Shown here in pieces: positions 6,988 to 7,474 of a stretch of 7,474 nucleotides of DNA. The translations under genes were made by a program, and so were the position numbers. The notes under the pieces were generated by a model. That model saw only the letters and a list, made by a program, of their open reading frames with translations. It was not told the DNA's origin and ran no database searches. Positions within the stretch are counted from its first letter, which is position 1. Each line of letters starts with the position of its first letter. Source of the DNA: Bacteroidales bacterium (GTDB taxonomy: Bacteria > Bacteroidota > Bacteroidia > Bacteroidales > UBA7960); contig PWIY01000055.1 in NCBI GenBank assembly GCA_003560215.1, positions 1-7,474 of the forward strand, given 5' to 3'.

Positions 6988-7474
6988 ATGAATTTAGAAA
7001 AGATAATGGCAGACCTGGAGAAAAAAAATCCAGGCGAAAAAGAGTTCTTGCAGGCAGCAAGGGAAGTTTTGGAAACCATCATTGACGTGGTGGAAGAAAA
7101 CCCGAAATACCAGGCTGCCAATATTATTGAACGGATCACCGAGCCGGATCGTGTGATCTCCTTTAAAGTGGAATGGATGGATGACAAAGGCAACGTCCAG
7201 GTAAACCGTGGCTACCGTGTTCAGTTTAACAATGCCATCGGACCTTACAAAGGAGGTTGCCGTTTCCACCCGAGTGTTACACTGAGCGGTCTGAAGTTTC
7301 TGGGCTTTGAGCAGATCTTCAAGAACAGCCTGACCACATTGCCCATGGGCGGTGCAAAAGGTGGCAGTGATTTCAACCCCAAGGGTAAGTCACAGGCTGA
7401 GATCATGCGTTTCTGCCAGGCCTTCATGAGTGAACTGTATAAATACATCGGACCCGACACCGACATCCCCGCCG
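6988..7474 (+). CDS. gdhA: NADP-type glutamate dehydrogenase, N-terminal part (runs off right edge)
   Basis: An open frame of 162 codons continues past the window end. It encodes the N-terminal substrate-binding domain of a hexameric glutamate dehydrogenase, which makes glutamate from 2-oxoglutarate and ammonia in the cytoplasm. Recognisable family blocks are QAAREV (22-27), ENPKY (37-41), a VNRGYRVQF segment (72-80), GPYKGGCRFHPSV (85-97), LKFLGFEQ-x-FKN (102-113), LPMGGAKGGSDF (118-129), MRFCQAFMSEL (140-150) and DTDIPA at the edge. K88, K112 and K124 line up with the glutamate-binding and catalytic lysines of characterised GDHs (K89, K113 and K125 in the clostridial enzyme). The catalytic Asp and the Rossmann cofactor domain lie beyond the edge. 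Its similarity to E. coli GdhA (VNR-x-x-RVQF, ALTTLPMGG-type block) favours the NADP-dependent class. The ATG at 6988 gives the standard family N-terminus; no clear Shine-Dalgarno is present, as is usual in Bacteroidota. It follows the operon by 111 bp on the same strand. Confidence 0.95.
   Translation, partial: MNLEKIMADLEKKNPGEKEFLQAAREVLETIIDVVEENPKYQAANIIERITEPDRVISFKVEWMDDKGNVQVNRGYRVQFNNAIGPYKGGCRFHPSVTLSGLKFLGFEQIFKNSLTTLPMGGAKGGSDFNPKGKSQAEIMRFCQAFMSELYKYIGPDTDIPA

Noticed and set aside
1..7474. CRISPR arrays, tRNA or rRNA genes, insertion sequences.
   Set aside because: No regularly spaced repeats, cloverleaf-like segments, transposase motifs or terminal inverted repeats were seen; nearly all sequence is explained by four coding regions.

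Overview
The window looks like a chromosome segment from a Bacteroidota bacterium, probably of the Bacteroidales/Marinilabiliales type. This rests on coding regions of balanced base composition separated by AT-rich gaps, no strong Shine-Dalgarno sequences, promoter-like TTTG / TAnnTTTG elements, and the style of the proteins. The assignment is by eye, not by database search.

Layout: (i) 1-88, minus strand: the first 29 codons of a gene running off the left edge, whose N-terminus matches NADP-type glutamate dehydrogenase (GDH). (ii) 89-292: a 204-bp AT-rich divergent intergenic region with weak promoter candidates and one 13-nt perfect palindrome. (iii) 293-3901 and 3898-6876, plus strand: two large paralogous genes overlapping by ATGA. 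Each encodes two tandem response-regulator-like (REC) domains, then a PEP-synthase/PPDK-type ATP-grasp nucleotide-binding domain, then a conserved C-terminal module around a GPGRWG motif. The first also has an N-terminal coiled coil and a GAF-like sensor region. (iv) 6877-6987: a 111-bp gap with a promoter candidate and a 7-bp inverted repeat. (v) 6988-7474, plus strand: the N-terminal 162 codons of a clear glutamate dehydrogenase running off the right edge.

The two large proteins carry the ATP-binding half of PEP synthase/pyruvate phosphate dikinase but show neither the phosphohistidine swivelling domain nor the PEP/pyruvate TIM barrel. They are therefore unlikely to be ordinary gluconeogenic PEP synthases. 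Their REC domains suggest signal-controlled ATP-grasp enzymes or phosphotransfer regulators. Two outward-pointing GDH genes flank the pair, which suggests (inference only) a link to nitrogen assimilation or the 2-oxoglutarate/glutamate balance. The unusual features are the fused architecture, the matched but non-identical tandem paralogues, and the GDH-flanked arrangement.
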